Of a DNA stretch of 5,538 nucleotides, positions 5,431 to 5,538 are shown piece after piece. Source of the DNA: an uncultured Pseudomonadota bacterium (GTDB lineage: Bacteria; Pseudomonadota; Gammaproteobacteria; Steroidobacterales; Steroidobacteraceae); assembly GCA_903890265.1 (NCBI GenBank), contig CAITAM010000151.1, positions 1 to 5,538 on the forward strand, read 5' to 3'. The notes under the pieces were generated by a model, which was not told the DNA's origin, made no database searches, and saw only the letters and a program-made list of their open reading frames with translations. Position numbers and translations under genes: made by a program. Position 1 is the first letter of the stretch; each line of letters begins with the position of its first letter.

Positions 5431-5538
5431 CTAGAGCCCCGCCGCCAGCGCGAGGCGGAAGGTGGCAAAGGCCGAGGCGTACGCGAGGGCGAACTGGTAC
5501 CCGGCCATCAGGAGCGGGTAACGCCACGAGTTGGTCTC
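5431..5538 (-). CDS. feoB: Ferrous iron transport protein B, C-terminal end (partial)
   Basis: The minus strand is open from the right edge of the window to a TAG at 5433-5431, giving the last 35 residues of a protein cut off by the window. They begin ETNSWRYPLLMAGYQFALAY and end in RLALAAGL. This fits the final transmembrane helix of FeoB, where a polar E-T-x-S-W-(R/K) turn leads into a helix with a G-Y-x-x-A-L-A-Y pattern. FeoB is the inner-membrane Fe(II) transporter with an N-terminal G-protein domain, which would lie beyond the edge. The small Cys-tailed membrane protein immediately downstream supports the call, since such genes often follow feoB. The fragment is short, so the assignment rests on this motif plus context. 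Confidence 0.8.
   Translation of the reverse strand, partial: ETNSWRYPLLMAGYQFALAYASAFATFRLALAAGL

Overview
The window is GC-rich throughout, with codons ending mostly in G or C. It has a proteobacterial look, with Shine-Dalgarno sites of the GGAG type and an outer-membrane beta-barrel protein. A gammaproteobacterium of the Chromatiales, Xanthomonadales or Wenzhouxiangella kind would fit, but the sequence alone does not fix the lineage.

Layout: 1-179 has no supported gene. It contains an AT-richer island with a 7-bp inverted repeat just ahead of the first gene. 180-1157 and 1267-2268 are two tandem, closely related membrane transporters of the SbtA-type sodium-dependent bicarbonate permease family. 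They are separated by 109 bp that holds an A/T palindrome, a perfect TATAAT box and a strong intrinsic-terminator hairpin. After a 137-bp gap, 2406-3896 encodes a secreted outer-membrane beta-barrel protein of the Wzi capsule-assembly family. It is followed 46 bp later by 3943-5184, a polytopic membrane protein whose C-terminal third is an isoprenylcysteine carboxyl methyltransferase (ICMT)-like domain. On the minus strand, converging on these genes, are the last 35 codons of feoB (ferrous iron transporter) and, 18 bp further on, a small single-pass membrane protein with a Cys-rich tail (GCGACGG).

Working model: there are three units. (1) A duplicated SbtA-like pair, probably for inorganic carbon or another small anion; no SbtB (PII-like) partner is in the window. 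(2) A Wzi-like protein with a membrane methyltransferase, probably co-transcribed and perhaps concerned with envelope polysaccharide or lipid; this is inference. (3) The 3' end of a feo iron-uptake operon. No mobile element, CRISPR array, tRNA or rRNA was seen. The best candidates for something undescribed are the tandem SbtA pair with its structured intergenic leader, and the Wzi/ICMT-like pairing.
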